NCBI GenBank assembly: GCA_032433595.1
Contig: JASWJB010000303.1
Location: 1-54,580, forward strand
Length of the DNA stretch: 54,580 bases
Source: Conoideocrella luteorostrata
Taxonomy: Eukaryota > Ascomycota > Sordariomycetes > Hypocreales > Clavicipitaceae
Reading direction: 5' to 3'
The position numbers and the translations under genes were made by a program. Numbering within the stretch: position 1 is the stretch's first letter; the number at the start of each line of letters is the position of its first letter. Below the pieces are notes generated by a model. The model was not told where the DNA came from, did no database searches, and saw nothing but the letters and a program-made list of their open reading frames with translations. This document shows, piece after piece, positions 19,163 to 30,400 of this stretch.

Positions 19163-20351
19163 GAATATATTTCTCGTTGGGTTCGGATGAGCAAGGCAGT
19201 GAGGCAGCGAGGAAGCATTTCCGGAATACATTTCCTTCTGTCGTTGTCTGAAGAATATCTTTGTGCTCTTTTGTCGACTCAAAGCACACATTCCAAACGA
19301 GGATATAGGAAAGGGACCCAAGTGTTGACTTGAACTGTACCAGCTTAACATGACTCAAGAAGCATCCTGATAGAGAGGAAACGCATTTCATTTTTTGTTA
19401 TTACGAGATCCAAAATTGTATTTAAATGCTTCTCGAAATGTACAAGAAAGGGCTCCTAATTTGTTTAAACCTTTGTTGTCCTTTGTTCATATCACGGGAG
19501 AGAATGCCAGGCGTCCCGGCCAGGCGGGCTACAGGCTCGCTAGCGGCTTGATAACATGAATGTGGCATCTTTATATTCTAGACGGGCACTAATGACAAAG
19601 AAGGCCGATTAACGATATAGGATTAACCAAGAACACCCTGGATCGGATTTGTTGGGATGAAATGGAAGATGATCAATGATGATGATGAACTATCTAAAAA
19701 GCTAGGTCCTACGAAATGAAGAAAACAAAAGGCTTTGTGGGCTTGTGAGGCTGCCCTAAAGAGTGTGAATCACTTCAACACATCTTTGAGGTGTTTCACT
19801 CAACAGTATTCATACTGTTCGTGGCGCATGCCGCCCTAATCCGCATGACTGTTTGCGAGTGAACCCTGTTGTCCGCATATCATTCCGATGCCGCGCTTTC
19901 AGCTTTGCTAAGCTGATTGACTATAACATTAAGTGATCACCATACCGGCGGGCTTCCATTATCGATGACGTAGTAGAGATTCAGCGAGAGACCAGGGCGG
20001 GTGCTGCAACAAAGCTGGTGATGCTGGCGAGACAAAGGCCGTGCTTCACGACGATTATGAACAACGAGCCATGGCCTGCCAGGTTTACAGTGCTGAATCA
20101 ATTGCACTGATCTGGGATCGCCCATTTTACCTATAAATACCTCCCCGGCCCCCCTTCCGTCCGTACAACAGACTCTGCAAACTCTCAATCCCACAAGAGA
20201 CAACGGACCACACATATCGCCCCGATGGAAATAGCGACTCGTCAAGCGCACCGATTGCACCATGTTCAGATCATTATATCGGTGTAACGTGCCACTTGGT
20301 GAGACTATTCCACTAACAGAGGCCATCATCCAGAGAATACCATGGAACAAA
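19163..20351. other. Intergenic with a promoter-like stretch near 20.13 kb
   Basis: No convincing gene. At 20131-20139 CTATAAATA is followed by a pyrimidine-rich leader and an ATG at 20225 that opens only 20 codons. This looks like a promoter without an intact gene. Confidence 0.4.
20131..20139 (+). promoter_or_regulatory. Possible orphan TATA box
   Basis: CTATAAATA about 90 nt before an ATG (20225) that opens only a very short frame. The sequence between is C-rich and leader-like. The minisatellite beginning near 20352 occupies the place of a coding region. Confidence 0.3.
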
Positions 20352-20566
20352 ACTCGCATTCAGCAAAGGAACTAAGGACATACACGTCCCTGTCCCATTG
20401 GAACCATACTCGCATTCAGCCAAGGAAGTGAGGATATACACGTCCCTGTCCTATTGGAACCATACTCGCATCCAGCCAAAGAAGTGAGGATATACGCGTC
20501 CCTGTCCCATTAGAACAATACTCGCGTTCAACGAGGAACTGAGGATAGTACACGTCCCTGTCCCAT
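20352..20566. repeat. Minisatellite, four units of about 56 bp
   Basis: Four tandem imperfect copies starting ACTCGCATTCAGC and including ACACGTCCCTGTCCCATTGG. The last copy carries indels. No long frame is conserved between units. Confidence 0.9.
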
Positions 20567-20811
20567 GGTGGCCGCTGGCTAGAATCAGGGCCAAGTAAAC
20601 CCGATCAACCAGGGAAATCAAGGCCGGAAATGAAGCGACCCTTCTAAACCTGCAAGCATGATTCCAAGGCCAGAAAAGAGCGACCCATATGCTCTCGGCC
20701 GATACACTCTCGTCCGATATGCTTTCTCAACTTATACACGCGATTCTACGCAATAAGTTCAACGGCATGATTCAATTTTGGTTGGACCCAGCTGCATCGA
20801 GCTAAAACATG

Positions 20812-21042
20812 CGTGACATGCTTCTTCGAACAAAGCATGAGTGACATCGTCTCATCTCTGCTTCTTCGAACAAAGCATGCGTGACATCGTCACATCTCTG
20901 CTTCTTCGAGCGAAAGCATGCGTGACATCGTCTCATCTCTGCTTCTTCGAACAAAGCATGCGTGACATCGTCACATCTCTGCTTCTTCGAGCAAAAGCAT
21001 GAGTGACATCGTCACATCTGCTGCTTCGAACGGAAGCATGTG
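20812..21042. repeat. Minisatellite, about six units of 40 bp
   Basis: Tandem copies of CTTCTTCGAACAAAGCATGC followed by GTGACATCGTCACATCTCTG. Alternate units differ at fixed positions (GTCTCA versus GTCACA, CGAACA versus CGAGCA), suggesting expansion by duplication of unit pairs. A short ACATCAAC-type repeat follows at about 21060-21100. Confidence 0.9.
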
Positions 21043-21099
21043 ATATCGTTACATCAACTCATCCAATTCATCAAACACATCAACACATCAACACATCAA

Positions 21100-21572
21100 C
21101 CAACTTCAATGTCTGTTACCGAACGGCCCTAACATTCGGCATTTAGAGCCGAAATCCGCTAGCCAAGAGGAGGGGTAGGAAGACCAGCTAGATGAACTTC
21201 ATCCAGCTAAGATAATTAGTCAGTACTGTCTATTGCAGTTATTCAAACAAAGTGGAGCTAGTTTCAGGTTATGTCGGTGCATCACATAGATCAATCAGGA
21301 ACACCACTGTCTGCAACAAAACGCAACAAAGCAAAGGACGCTCCAGGACAAAGCAAAATCAGGAGGAAGGCCACAGTTTGTCGAGATTACTACCACGATA
21401 AAAGAAGGGTTTGACAAATGCTACCATGATGCCGGTTCTACTCAGCGCCGATTTTAATCCACCTCATCTCATCTTGACTACCACACAGGTGAAACTGCAA
21501 ATTCTTCATTGCAACTCTGGGGACTGGGGAGCACACCCGCACCGCTAACCTTCGCAGGCGGTCCCTGTAAGC
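21100..21572. other. Intergenic
   Basis: No gene recognised. The sequence is of ordinary composition, with no motif I can name. Confidence 0.5.
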
Positions 21573-21768
21573 AAGGAGGGGTCGCTGATTGGCGGACGTT
21601 AGCTACGACGATGTGCAGCGTGCAGTCGCGCTGCTCTATCAGGCACAGTATCGCCGGGCGAACGCGAAATGGAACGTGCTGAACGGGAAACCCACCAATC
21701 CGGCTGTAACCAAGGAGGAGTTGTTGATCGGCGACTATAGTTATGACGGCGTGCAGCGTGCAGTCGCA
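21573..21768 (+). repeat. Direct duplication of a 57-bp coding-like segment
   Basis: 21573-21629 and 21712-21768 are imperfect direct copies (AAGGAGGGGTCGCTGATTGG versus AAGGAGGAGTTGTTGATCGG, each ending in GTGCAGCGTGCAGTCGC). Both translate in one frame to the same pattern (ADVSYDDVQRAV and GDYSYDGVQRAV), and substitutions are partly synonymous. The open frame runs to 21825 but has no ATG start, so this looks like the relic of a repeat-containing protein of unknown family. Confidence 0.55.
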
Positions 21769-21829
21769 GTCAGATCAATTGATGTAGCTATAAGAAATGG
21801 GGCTTATCCCCGCTTGCTGCAGTAGCAAG

Positions 21830-22295
21830 AATGGAAACAAGAAGTCCCCCATGTGTGCAAGAATTGCGTCCTTGTCTGGAGCCTGGTCTAGTGCCTATTG
21901 TGATTAAATTGTTTTATTGAAGTGCACAATAGCTCAATAATTTTCGGGCAAGCTATCAGACTATTTGATCTCATCTCGAGCGAGGTCTCTACGAATTATC
22001 TAAGGTCTTAGCCAGAAGCTTTCACAGAATTTAAGTTGCGCTGCTGGTTGTGTGTCAGACACTAGTTAGTATACGTGAGTTGTGGGTGTGTGCTTTGGCT
22101 CGACAAAGTACGTAACTGGTATTCTCCATACTTAGTGTCAAATCAGTTCCAATAGATTTTCGAATTGTATTCTTTGCCTACTACGGCGCTGAAAACAGTT
22201 GCATGCATGAAACTGAGCGCATCAGAGCCATCTTGACCTTCCCTGCAAAACCACGTAGTGCGCTACCATGGCGCGCAAATGAACCAAACGTGCAC
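21830..22295. other. Intergenic
   Basis: Presumed 3' flank of the gene at 22296-22846. No other feature seen. Confidence 0.5.
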
Positions 22296-22846
22296 TTAAC
22301 AGATTGTACAGACTCCAATTCCTGCCAAGAATCCCACGTTATTGTACTCGGAGTAGTCGGTCTTGATTTTCCATTGGCCATGCTCTTGCGTCAACTCCAG
22401 AACATCAATACCTCGGATTTGGTATTTGCCACCAAACCCGCCAGGGACAACCCAGCGAAAGACGATTTTTCTGCAGCTATGGAATGTATCAAGAGTGACG
22501 AAAGCATTCTTAGCGCCGGGGTGAGGCGGATTGGCCGTCATGAAGGCAGCGCGGCCTTTCACGACGGCGGCTCCAGAAACCTGAACACAAGTGTTAAACA
22601 ATATCCGCAGCAATGTGAAGTGAAACACATTACCGGAGTAATTCCCGGAGTGGTGAACTCCTGGCTGTCTGAATAGATTGTGAAGTCCGACGTAACTGTA
22701 TCTTTGACGCGATCAACATTGCCATCTGAGAACAGCTTCTGGAATTCTGGGACGATTTGCCTGGCGCGCCAGTCAGGAACGCAGTCCTCGTTGGCAGCGA
22801 CCAAGACGGCACCAAAGAAAAACAAGATTTGAATGAGTTTGTTCAT
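22296..22846 (-). CDS. Secreted NTF2/SnoaL-like protein
   Basis: Predicted 165-aa protein from two exons (22846-22634 and 22580-22296). The 53-nt intron (GTAATG to TTCAG) is in phase 0, between the codons for ITP and VSG. The first 18 residues form a signal peptide (MNKLIQILFFFGAVLVAA). The mature part has the NTF2/SnoaL outline: a helix with PEFQKLFSDGN, then SDFTIYSDSQEF, and strand-rich FVTLDTFHSCRKIVFRW and GIDVLEL ending in WKIKTDYSEYN. SnoaL-like folds serve as small enzymes or binding proteins, and no catalytic residue can be assigned. A TATA box (22925-22932) lies about 80 nt before the ATG. Single-exon reading fails, because each exon's frame runs into non-family sequence past the splice sites. 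Confidence 0.8.
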
Positions 22847-22924
22847 GTTTGCGAGCTGAGATAGTCAAGATAGTTGGGGTGATTGAGACTTGACATGTCA
22901 GCGCGGCAAGGGGGTGCATACAGC

Positions 22925-22932
22925 TTATATAC
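22925..22932 (-). promoter_or_regulatory. TATA box of the SnoaL-like gene
   Basis: GTATATAAGC on the minus strand, about 80 nt upstream of the ATG at 22846. Confidence 0.5.
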
Positions 22933-23774
22933 GCCACCTCGCAGCACGTCCAAGGATGGATTGACTCAAGACAAAAGCCAGTACCAAAGCATATTTGGCC
23001 CAATAGATGATAAAACTATTGATGTGGCTTTCTTTTTCTGAGTATTGATATCGCTGCATCTGTTTGACCCAATAAGCCTCCGACAGGGACGCCGTCAGGG
23101 CAGAAGAAACAGGTTCTTACCTTCCATGGCTGCGTCTTGACCGTGCCACAATTGCGGCTGACGGAGTGGGCAAATATATCAACCTATTTTTGACAGATTT
23201 AAAGAATGTGATTCTCACACAAAGCAGCATGAAAGGCGGGCTAATTACTTCGACTGGAAGCGAGGAGGCGCTGGGGCGAGCCACGTGATTGGTTCTACAA
23301 GTCCTGCGCTGCATGGAACTAGAGCAACTACTGCACCCAGCACGATCAGCCCCGGCAGTTCGGCACGTCGGATGCAGCCCTTTCCCACATAACAAGCTTT
23401 TACCGCCAACAATATCTTTGTCAATCAATCTCTTGGCGTGTTACGGAATGTTGATTGAGCCTGGGAAGTGCCATTGTTGAGGCACGCTGCCAAAAAGCCA
23501 AGCGATGTTCTTGTACTTGTGACAGTGGCGTGCCCCGAGTTCTTTATGCGTCAATGAGCAAAACATTGGGCTACAAATGACAATGTATACGACAGTATGA
23601 CGCGTAGCTGCCAAATATACGTTTTCCACTGACTTAATTATGGAGAAGGGCCATGCGAAGGTAGTCTGGACCATTCGCCAGCTAATAATGGTTATCTGCC
23701 CATGCGAAGCCACTGGTACAATAGCCCGCTCGAGAAGCATGTAGCGGGGCCGGTGGCTTTGGTGCATCCCAGCT
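22933..23774. other. Intergenic
   Basis: About 0.8 kb upstream of the SnoaL-like gene with only short frames. No domain or RNA recognised. Confidence 0.5.
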
Positions 23775-23932
23775 CGTCGGGTTCAAGATCGAGCATCTCC
23801 ACCCACATGCCGCTACTCTTATTAGGATTTTTTTAATGTTCTTAAGCTTTTTTCAAACTGTGTCATGCGTGCGCAAGCAAGAGGCTATCCTGGTGAGTAT
23901 CTAGGGTCACGTGCAGGTAAACTTCAGCCGAG
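23775..23932. repeat. Dispersed repeat, copy 1 (partner 26690-26873)
   Basis: Shares with 26690-26873, in direct orientation: GGGTTC-AAGA, GAGCATCTCCA, TTAGGATTTTT, CTTAAGCTT, GTGCAAGCAAGAGG-like, CTGGTGA and GTGCAGGT, in the same order and spacing with mismatches. Confidence 0.6.
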
Positions 23933-24033
23933 CACACGCTATCCGATTATTACGTGCTGGGTTCGTCTAGTGAGATGCTAGATTCTGCACGTGGATTGTC
24001 GAATTAGGATAGGTAATAAAAAGTCATAAAGCA

Positions 24034-24049
24034 TACTCCGTACGGAGTA
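24034..24049. repeat. Perfect 16-bp palindrome TACTCCGTACGGAGTA
   Basis: One of many occurrences of the TACTCCG/CGGAGTA motif in this window, here as a perfect palindrome about 180 bp from the tRNA gene. Confidence 0.9.
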
Positions 24050-24230
24050 GGTAAACATGGGGATGATCACAATAGTACGATTTATCTACTACCGCGTTAC
24101 TCCGTAGGACCTCCCTTATAGGATGGTTCTGTCACGTGAGTGACTGTCTTAAAAATTATGAGGAAAAAAATCTGCGTATACCCCATACTGAGTATACCAC
24201 AGGACATGTCAAAAACAAGATTAAAAAGAA

Positions 24231-24311
24231 TAGTCGAGCCGGGAATCGAACCCGGATTTATCGCGCTTCCTTCTTGTGAAGCGATCGTACTAACCTTTAT
24301 ACGACTCGACC
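24231..24311 (-). tRNA. tRNA-Val (CAC) with a 9-nt intron
   Basis: All parts of the cloverleaf can be paired. Acceptor GGTCGAG (from 24311) pairs with CTCGACT (one G-U) and A is the discriminator. The D arm is GTA/TAC around a loop with AAAGGTTAG. The anticodon stem is ATCGC/GCGAT, the loop TTCACA, then a 9-nt insert AGAAGGAAG at 24266-24274, then C; the anticodon CAC is at 24276-24278. The T arm is CCGGG-TTCGATT-CCCGG. The insert sits one base 3' of the anticodon, the canonical tRNA intron site. A run of As on the plus strand (24212-24227) gives the downstream T-tract expected for Pol III termination. Confidence 0.92.
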
Positions 24312-26586
24312 ATGGTATTAAATCTGGTTAGAGTGGATTGTTATTTGCGCCCACATATCTTTACAAAAAAACCGGGTTCCCTGCACAACGGCAGGTGATT
24401 GGTGTGTGTATTGCCCCGCTAGTTAATACAATGCTACACTTAGTACGGAGTACTCCGTACTCCGTAGTGAGTTATTGGACTTTTGACACAGGCATCTAGG
24501 GTCTCGCACGACTGGTCGTCTAGTTATAGCCATCCAAATGTAAAGCGTCTAGATTGAAACTCGCATGAGCGCACCTTACAGTCAGCGAGCCAACGGGCAA
24601 TCTTCACGCACCGTGCACACTGCAGCAAGTGACAGCTAGTACACAGTTGACCGATTCGATAACTTCAATCTGTTGCGCACTGCTGGCCCAGGTTGCTTTC
24701 TGCATCAGTACATCCGCACATCCTGCAAGACATGGTAAATGGAAAGGGATTGATGATGGACATGGAACGAATGCGAATTAATAAATGTGAAAGTATGGAG
24801 ATGGCAGAAATTGACGAAAGGATTGGATTTATATATATCACAATGATGGAGCCGTCATCATTTTTTTGGACTCCAGACCTTCTGGATACTACCGGCCTTA
24901 GCCCTGCACAAGCTGCTGTGAGGGATTCCGTCAATGCCTTCCTCACTAGTATTGTCAATTCTGAAGGCAAACACTATCAGAATGTTTGGTTATTCCTTCT
25001 ATAGGGCATAGCTACCTGGCCAGCCAAATAGAACCATGAGTTGGAGTTTATGGAGTTAGACTCACCTCATTGTGCATTCATGTCAAACTGCGTGGGCAGC
25101 AAAGGCTTGGTTCCATACGACCACTGTCATCCATAACATTGGTGTTACGCTCTTTGAGAGCTCTGTTGTGATGTTCTTGAGCTTTTCTGTCGGCTTGGGT
25201 GGATCGGAATGTGGCCAGTTTAACTATCTTGAAAAGATATTTTGTACTATGCGCTTGTGCTAACCCAGACTAGGTGTTTTATATGGTGTCTTGCGATACA
25301 TCTGTTTATGCTTAGGTGGCTTTTTACGTTTGCATGAAAGTTAGGCATCGTCAGGTTGGCCCACCAAAAGAAATTGTATGGGTTCCCTGGCTACCTCCAT
25401 GCCGTAGACGTCAATATTAGTTTCGTCTGGTTTGCGCGTGACCCAACAAGGGGGATGGATATGAAGTCAAAGTTGACACTTTGACGCCTACATACCACAC
25501 TTGAACAAGCTTTGCCCCTTCTTCTGAGCCACTCGTATCCGACCCAAACCAGTCGGCACACTCTTGGCTGTGGAAGTTGGGAAACACTTCGGACAAAGCC
25601 ATTATTTTTCGAACTCGCCATGGCTTGGACCATCCTGCAGGTTCAGCGGAAAACGATGCCATCAGAGAACGCAGCCGCATGGAATGACTTTGTGATTCTC
25701 ATGAACCGCGGCAATCCAAGGCTAGTGGTTATGCTGCAAGGAGACACCATGTTCCCTGGCACACCTTCCGAAGCCATTAGCCTTTGGGTAAAGCGAACCA
25801 AAACACCCACTCACCACTCGCGTATACTGGTGTCTGATATATAACTAGCAATGTACTTTATTTAGTTAATGGGTTAACTTGAGAATTATATTAATTTATA
25901 GAGACCTCGTAAATAGTAAGCTCAAATAATGAAGTAGTTCTGTCCAAGTTTATTAGATGCTTTGTTAGGAAGAAAAGAACACACCGAACACCCAAGTCTC
26001 CATGTGGTACAGTTCAGTATAAATTGATCAAATGGTTCGTGTATTCAGGTTGTCGATATCGCAAGGTGCGGATCAATTGCATGCGTCGGTCAAAATCGTA
26101 GGTCAGAGGTCAAAAGTCAGAATCGTAAGGCGTTGACTTGTATTGCAATTGAACTCGTGGTCTTGCTTACTTGCATATGATCAGATAGTTCATGTATTCA
26201 AGCAGTTAGTATCAAGTAATAAAAAGCATTTAACGACGAAATCAGTATCTCAAAGTGTCAAAATTGTTTCACGAAGAAAGCATGATTTCTTTTCATTCTG
26301 AGGGAAGCTACGTTAACTATGAATACACTGTTCAAGGCTGACTAAAATCACCCTCGTGAAAGAGATTTCTTTCCCCACGCAGCTATCCTAAGGGTACTCA
26401 AATTCCGGCGCAAAATGCAAAAACTCTTTAATACCGAAGCCATCCGTCAGTACTCGTCTATAACAGGGACCGGGTTAGTCTACTGGGTCGCTTCTGCCCT
26501 TTTGGTCCATATCGAGCTGTCCCTCATGATTAAATCCTCTGCAACATGTTAAAAAGGAGTATAGTCTTCTGGTACAGCTTAAAACG
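24312..26586. other. Long intergenic stretch
   Basis: About 2.3 kb. TACGGAGTACTCCGTACTCC begins at 24444, giving overlapping palindromes. Frames at 24693-25004 (plus), 25512-25844 (plus) and 25417-25680 (minus) are open but show no domain, no signal peptide and no splicing pattern; I do not call them genes. Confidence 0.45.
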
Positions 26587-26757
26587 ATGAGGAAACCGGA
26601 ACTCTTAGTTGACCGTGCCAACCGTTTAGTCAACGATAAATTATACCTAGCCACGGACTTTGCGGTCGATGATAAATTTGCGCTAAGCGCTCGGGTTCCA
26701 AGAACAAGCATCTCCATCGACGCAACGCCACTCACGTTAGGATTTTTACATACCTAA
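26587..26757 (+). CDS. Uncharacterised 56-codon ORF, possible gene relic
   Basis: ATG at 26587 to TAA at 26755-26757. The product has a protein-like composition (ELLVDRANRLVNDKLYLATD and ARVPRTSISIDATPLTLG). Its 3' part overlaps the dispersed repeat shared with 23775-23932, where the same frame reads SSSGSRSSISTHMPLLLLG. I do not recognise the family. It may be a surviving exon of a decayed gene rather than a functional gene. Confidence 0.25.
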   Translation: MRKPELLVDRANRLVNDKLYLATDFAVDDKFALSARVPRTSISIDATPLTLGFLHT

Positions 26758-26873
26758 GCAAGAACACAGGTGGAGAGGGCTGTCTGTATTATGCTTAAGC
26801 TTGCTATTTTACGGCGTTGTGTCTGTGCAAGCAAGAGGTTATGCTGGTGAATTGTTCGGACCATGTGCAGGTC
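26690..26873. repeat. Dispersed repeat, copy 2 (partner 23775-23932)
   Basis: Imperfect direct copy of 23775-23932. It overlaps the end of the 56-codon ORF and runs up to about 45 bp before the solo LTR. Confidence 0.6.
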
Positions 26874-26916
26874 TTTCCATTTGGTTTGGGTCAACCTGTC
26901 AAACAACGGAAGGATC

Positions 26917-27113
26917 TGTTGGAACCCCGCCAAGCACAATAGGAAGCACTGAGCACGTCACGCAGTCACCTTTCAGCTACGATATTTATACGGCGATATC
27001 GAGCCTCCCACCTTGACTTGTTTTCCTTCTTCTTAGATAGACAGAGACTTATTTGAATATATTGCATTTGAAGCCGATGATCTAGATCATTGCACAGCCA
27101 TGTGCAACCCACA
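26917..27113 (+). mobile_element. Solo LTR, family A
   Basis: A 197-bp element, TGTTGGAACCCCGCC to GTGCAACCCACA, with a perfect 5-bp target duplication GGATC (26912-26916 and 27114-27118). Same family as 4387-4587 and 33762-33962. Confidence 0.92.
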
Positions 27114-27118
27114 GGATC

Positions 27119-27472
27119 AGTGCGGGCTACCCTCGGATCCCGGAACATTTAATATCGACGTACTTCAGTGCATTCCCACAACTCACACTGAATTGTCTGA
27201 CGTGATTATTAACCCATGGCGCAGAGTTTTCACCGACAGAAGGTAAGGAAGACAGATTCACGCATGCAAGTAGAGGGATAGTTTAATGGAGTATGCCACA
27301 TGCTTGAGATCTCCGCTCTTGCATCTTAAAACGTCCAGTATGTTTGAGTATAAACCCACTGCTCGGGATTATAATATATGATATTAAATATCTAGCCGTC
27401 TATGGTGAAATCTATGATTTATTTTTATATACCCTAGACTTATCATGCAAAGTATCTAGTGCAGCCAAATCT
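27119..27472. other. Intergenic, 3' flank of the aspartic protease gene
   Basis: No gene. It is AT-rich near 27340-27470, consistent with a 3' untranslated region of the minus-strand gene. Confidence 0.5.
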
Positions 27473-30400
27473 TTATACTGCTTTTGCAAACAGCAGTCTT
27501 TTGTTGTCCATGTCGAAAACCGTATACACTGCTGTCATAAACGGATACCCCATAACATTTAACGCATCTTTAGGGCCTGCTGCAGCTATAGAAAGTGCGC
27601 ACCGGCCACTTTGCTGATCCTCTTTGGTTAAAACATCTTTCGAGATTACAATACGACTGAGAGGTACGCTGATCAACGTACTGTCGTTGTTGAATCCAAA
27701 TATCAAGCTGTTATCTCCTGATGCGAGAGCACAGTCGATTAGCCCTAGGCCACTCTGGTCAGAGAAAGATGTGCCTAGTGCTTTGGCTAAGTTCGCAATT
27801 GAATCATTAGGGATCGCAATGAAGGGAGCACTGGTATCAATGGCGGTGAATCCGTTGCTTTGGCCGAGACCCAAGTTCGTGGTCGCGCGCTTGCCCAAGT
27901 GGATGCTGCGTCGACGACCAGCACCACCAATTGATAGATTAATGGAGGTCATCTTAACAACAAAGCGGGACATTTTGCCTTTGTCATCGGCCTCTATGGA
28001 AACTTGTTCCAGCTTGCCCTGGAACTTGGTCTGGTCGATACCTCCAAAGGTGGCGGATCCGTTTGCGAAAGCTATACAACTTGTTAGTTACGACAAGACA
28101 CAAACTGTGAACCTATCGAGAGATTCGAAAGGATTAGCGGTTGGAGATTAAATAGACTCACGCGTAGAATTGAACGAAAGGCTAACCATGTTGGCGCTAA
28201 TCAAACCCACATCTTTCATGTGCTGCGGAAGATTCGCATACTTGTTCGCCTCTTGCGTCTGCTCCGAGTCCACAGGTCCGACACCAAAACGAGAAACATG
28301 GAATGCATCGCGAGGCATGCTTCCGTTTACCGCCAATCCAACTTGAACTCCCCCGAGTGCAGCATTTCCAATACTAACTGTAGTCATGATATATGACCCA
28401 CTAAGAGTGCCTCCAGCCCCAAAAGCTGCGTTAAATCCTGAATTGCTCCGGGGCTGAAAGTTTGTATCCTTGGAAGCATCAAAATCTCCTAGAACAACAT
28501 TTGATCCTCGGCACTGCTGGTTGGGCACCAGGCAGACTGCGCTGCCCGCCTGGGGGATTATCAGGTCGGAGGAGCCTGTATCGAATATGCCTATAATTTT
28601 TTGGGGCGGATTTCCAAAATTCAAGATCATATGGGGTTGGAAGAAGATTTTAGCGTTTTCGTCCTGGAAATGGACGATGTTGACATCAACGGTTTTGGCT
28701 CCTGAGCTTAAGGCTGGCGGGGGGGTTTTTTGTGCGGGCGGGATCGAAGATTTGGATGAGCTTGTCGTTGACTGCACTACTGGTACGAATATAGTTCGCG
28801 TAATCGTCTTTGACGTTGGGTTAACTCCTGATACAAAAACGATTTCTGTTATTATCTTTGGAGTTGTTGCCACCCCTGATACCAGAACAGATTTTGTAGT
28901 GGTAGTTTGTGATGGTGGACTGGCTGGTTGCCCTGCAGGTGGTGGGCTCGGGTTATTTGGCTCTGGCCCTTTTTCCGGACTCTTGGGACTTGGATCAGGG
29001 CTTGGCGGTTGAGGATTTAGCTCTGGCCCTTTGTCCGGAGTCTTGGGACTTGGCTTTGGCTTTGGCTCTGGCTTTGGCTCTGGCTTTGGCTCTGGCTTTG
29101 GCTCTGGCTTTGGCTCTGGCTTTGGCTCTGGCTTTGGCTCTGGCTTTGGCTCTGGCTTTGGCTCTGGCTTTGGCTCTGGCTTTGGCTCTGGCTTTGGCNN
29201 NNNNNNNNNNNNNNNNNNNNNNNNNNNNNNNNNNNNNNNNNNNNNNNNNNNNNNNNNNNNNNNNNNNNNNNNNNNNNNNNNNNNNNNNNNNNNNNGGTTC
29301 TGGCTTTGGTTCTGGCTTTGGAGGACCTTGTTGTATAGGATCCAGAGGTTTCACAGGCTCAGATGGCGGAAGTTTCCCGGCATTAGGGTTTAGCTCTCCA
29401 TTATTATTATTTGGTTCTTGCTTAGGACCAGACGGTTTTGGAGGATCTTGTTGTATAGGTTTCGGAGGTTGTTCAACGTTTTTCGGTGGTCCAATGCTTG
29501 GAGGTTGAGGCTTTGTGTTTGGAGGCTTTGTGTCTGGAGGCTTTGTGTCTGGAATCTTGGGACTTTCAGGACCTGTCCCTGTACCCAGCTTTGGACCTGT
29601 CCCTGTATCCAGCTTTGGATCTGTCTCTGAACCCGGCTTTGGAACTGTTGGAACTGTTTCTGGCAGTTTATCTGATGGCTGGTTTTTAGGATCTTGTATA
29701 GGTTTCAGAGGCCCAGGTTGCGTGGATTCCCCAATCGGCTTCGGGTTGGTGTTTGGATTTGGAGGCTTTGTGTCTGGAGGCTTTGTGTCTGGAATCTTGG
29801 GACTTTCAGGACCTGGTCCTGTACCCAGCTTTGGATTTGTCCCTGGACCCAGCTTTGAATCTGTCTCTGAACCCGGCTTTGGAACTGTTGGAACTGTTTC
29901 TGGCAGTTTATCTGATGGCTGTTTTTTAGGATCTTGTATAGGTTTCAGAGGCCCAGGTTGCGTGGATTCCCCAATCGGCTTCGGGTTGGTGTTGGGATTT
30001 AGTCCCTGCTTAGGACCTGACGATTTTGGAGAATCTTGTTGTTGTATAGGTGTTAGAGGGTCAGATTGCGAAGATTCCCCAATCGGCTTCGGGTTGGCGT
30101 TGGGATTTAACTCTTCATTATTATTATTTGGTTCCTTCTCAGGGCTGGACGAGTTTGGTAACGGTTCTGGCTTGATTGGGTTTGACGGCGTCGAGTTCTC
30201 CGAGTTGGGTTGAACTGGGGGTTTCGCTAAATCAGGTGGTGAGTTCCGGAAACTTGGACCTGATTCATCTGAGGAGGGTATTTGGGGATTAGGAACGGGC
30301 AACGGCTCCGCGGGGATCGGATCTGGTTCATTTAACGGAGGGGGGGGCTCTAGATTATCTGACGCGGGAGGAGGCTCGGGCGAAGCTGGAACCTCTTGCG

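Noticed and set aside
18909..19391. Minus-strand Leu/Cys-rich frames of up to 160 codons
   Set aside because: They are generated by the 13-bp minisatellite, whose period cycles through all frames.
20812..21042. Possible CRISPR-like array
   Set aside because: The 40-bp units are contiguous with no unique spacers, and this is eukaryotic nuclear DNA; it is a minisatellite.
24693..25004. 103-codon ORF with overlapping 101-codon antisense ORF
   Set aside because: Neither shows a motif, a signal peptide or a splice context; mirrored frames of equal length suggest chance.
25417..25844. Overlapping frames on both strands near 25.6 kb
   Set aside because: Fragments such as FHSQECADWFGSDTSG look protein-like, but I could not connect them to any family, start or exon structure.
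28909..29508. Plus-strand and alternative minus-strand ALAL and AKAR repeat frames across the gap
   Set aside because: They arise from reading the 12-bp repeat in the wrong phase and from the 97-N gap; the PKPE phase is the one continuous with the signal peptide and protease domain.
29515..30213. Plus-strand 232-codon Gly/Phe/Ser-rich frame
   Set aside because: It is the antisense shadow of the proline-rich arm of the protease gene and has no start context, signal or domain of its own.
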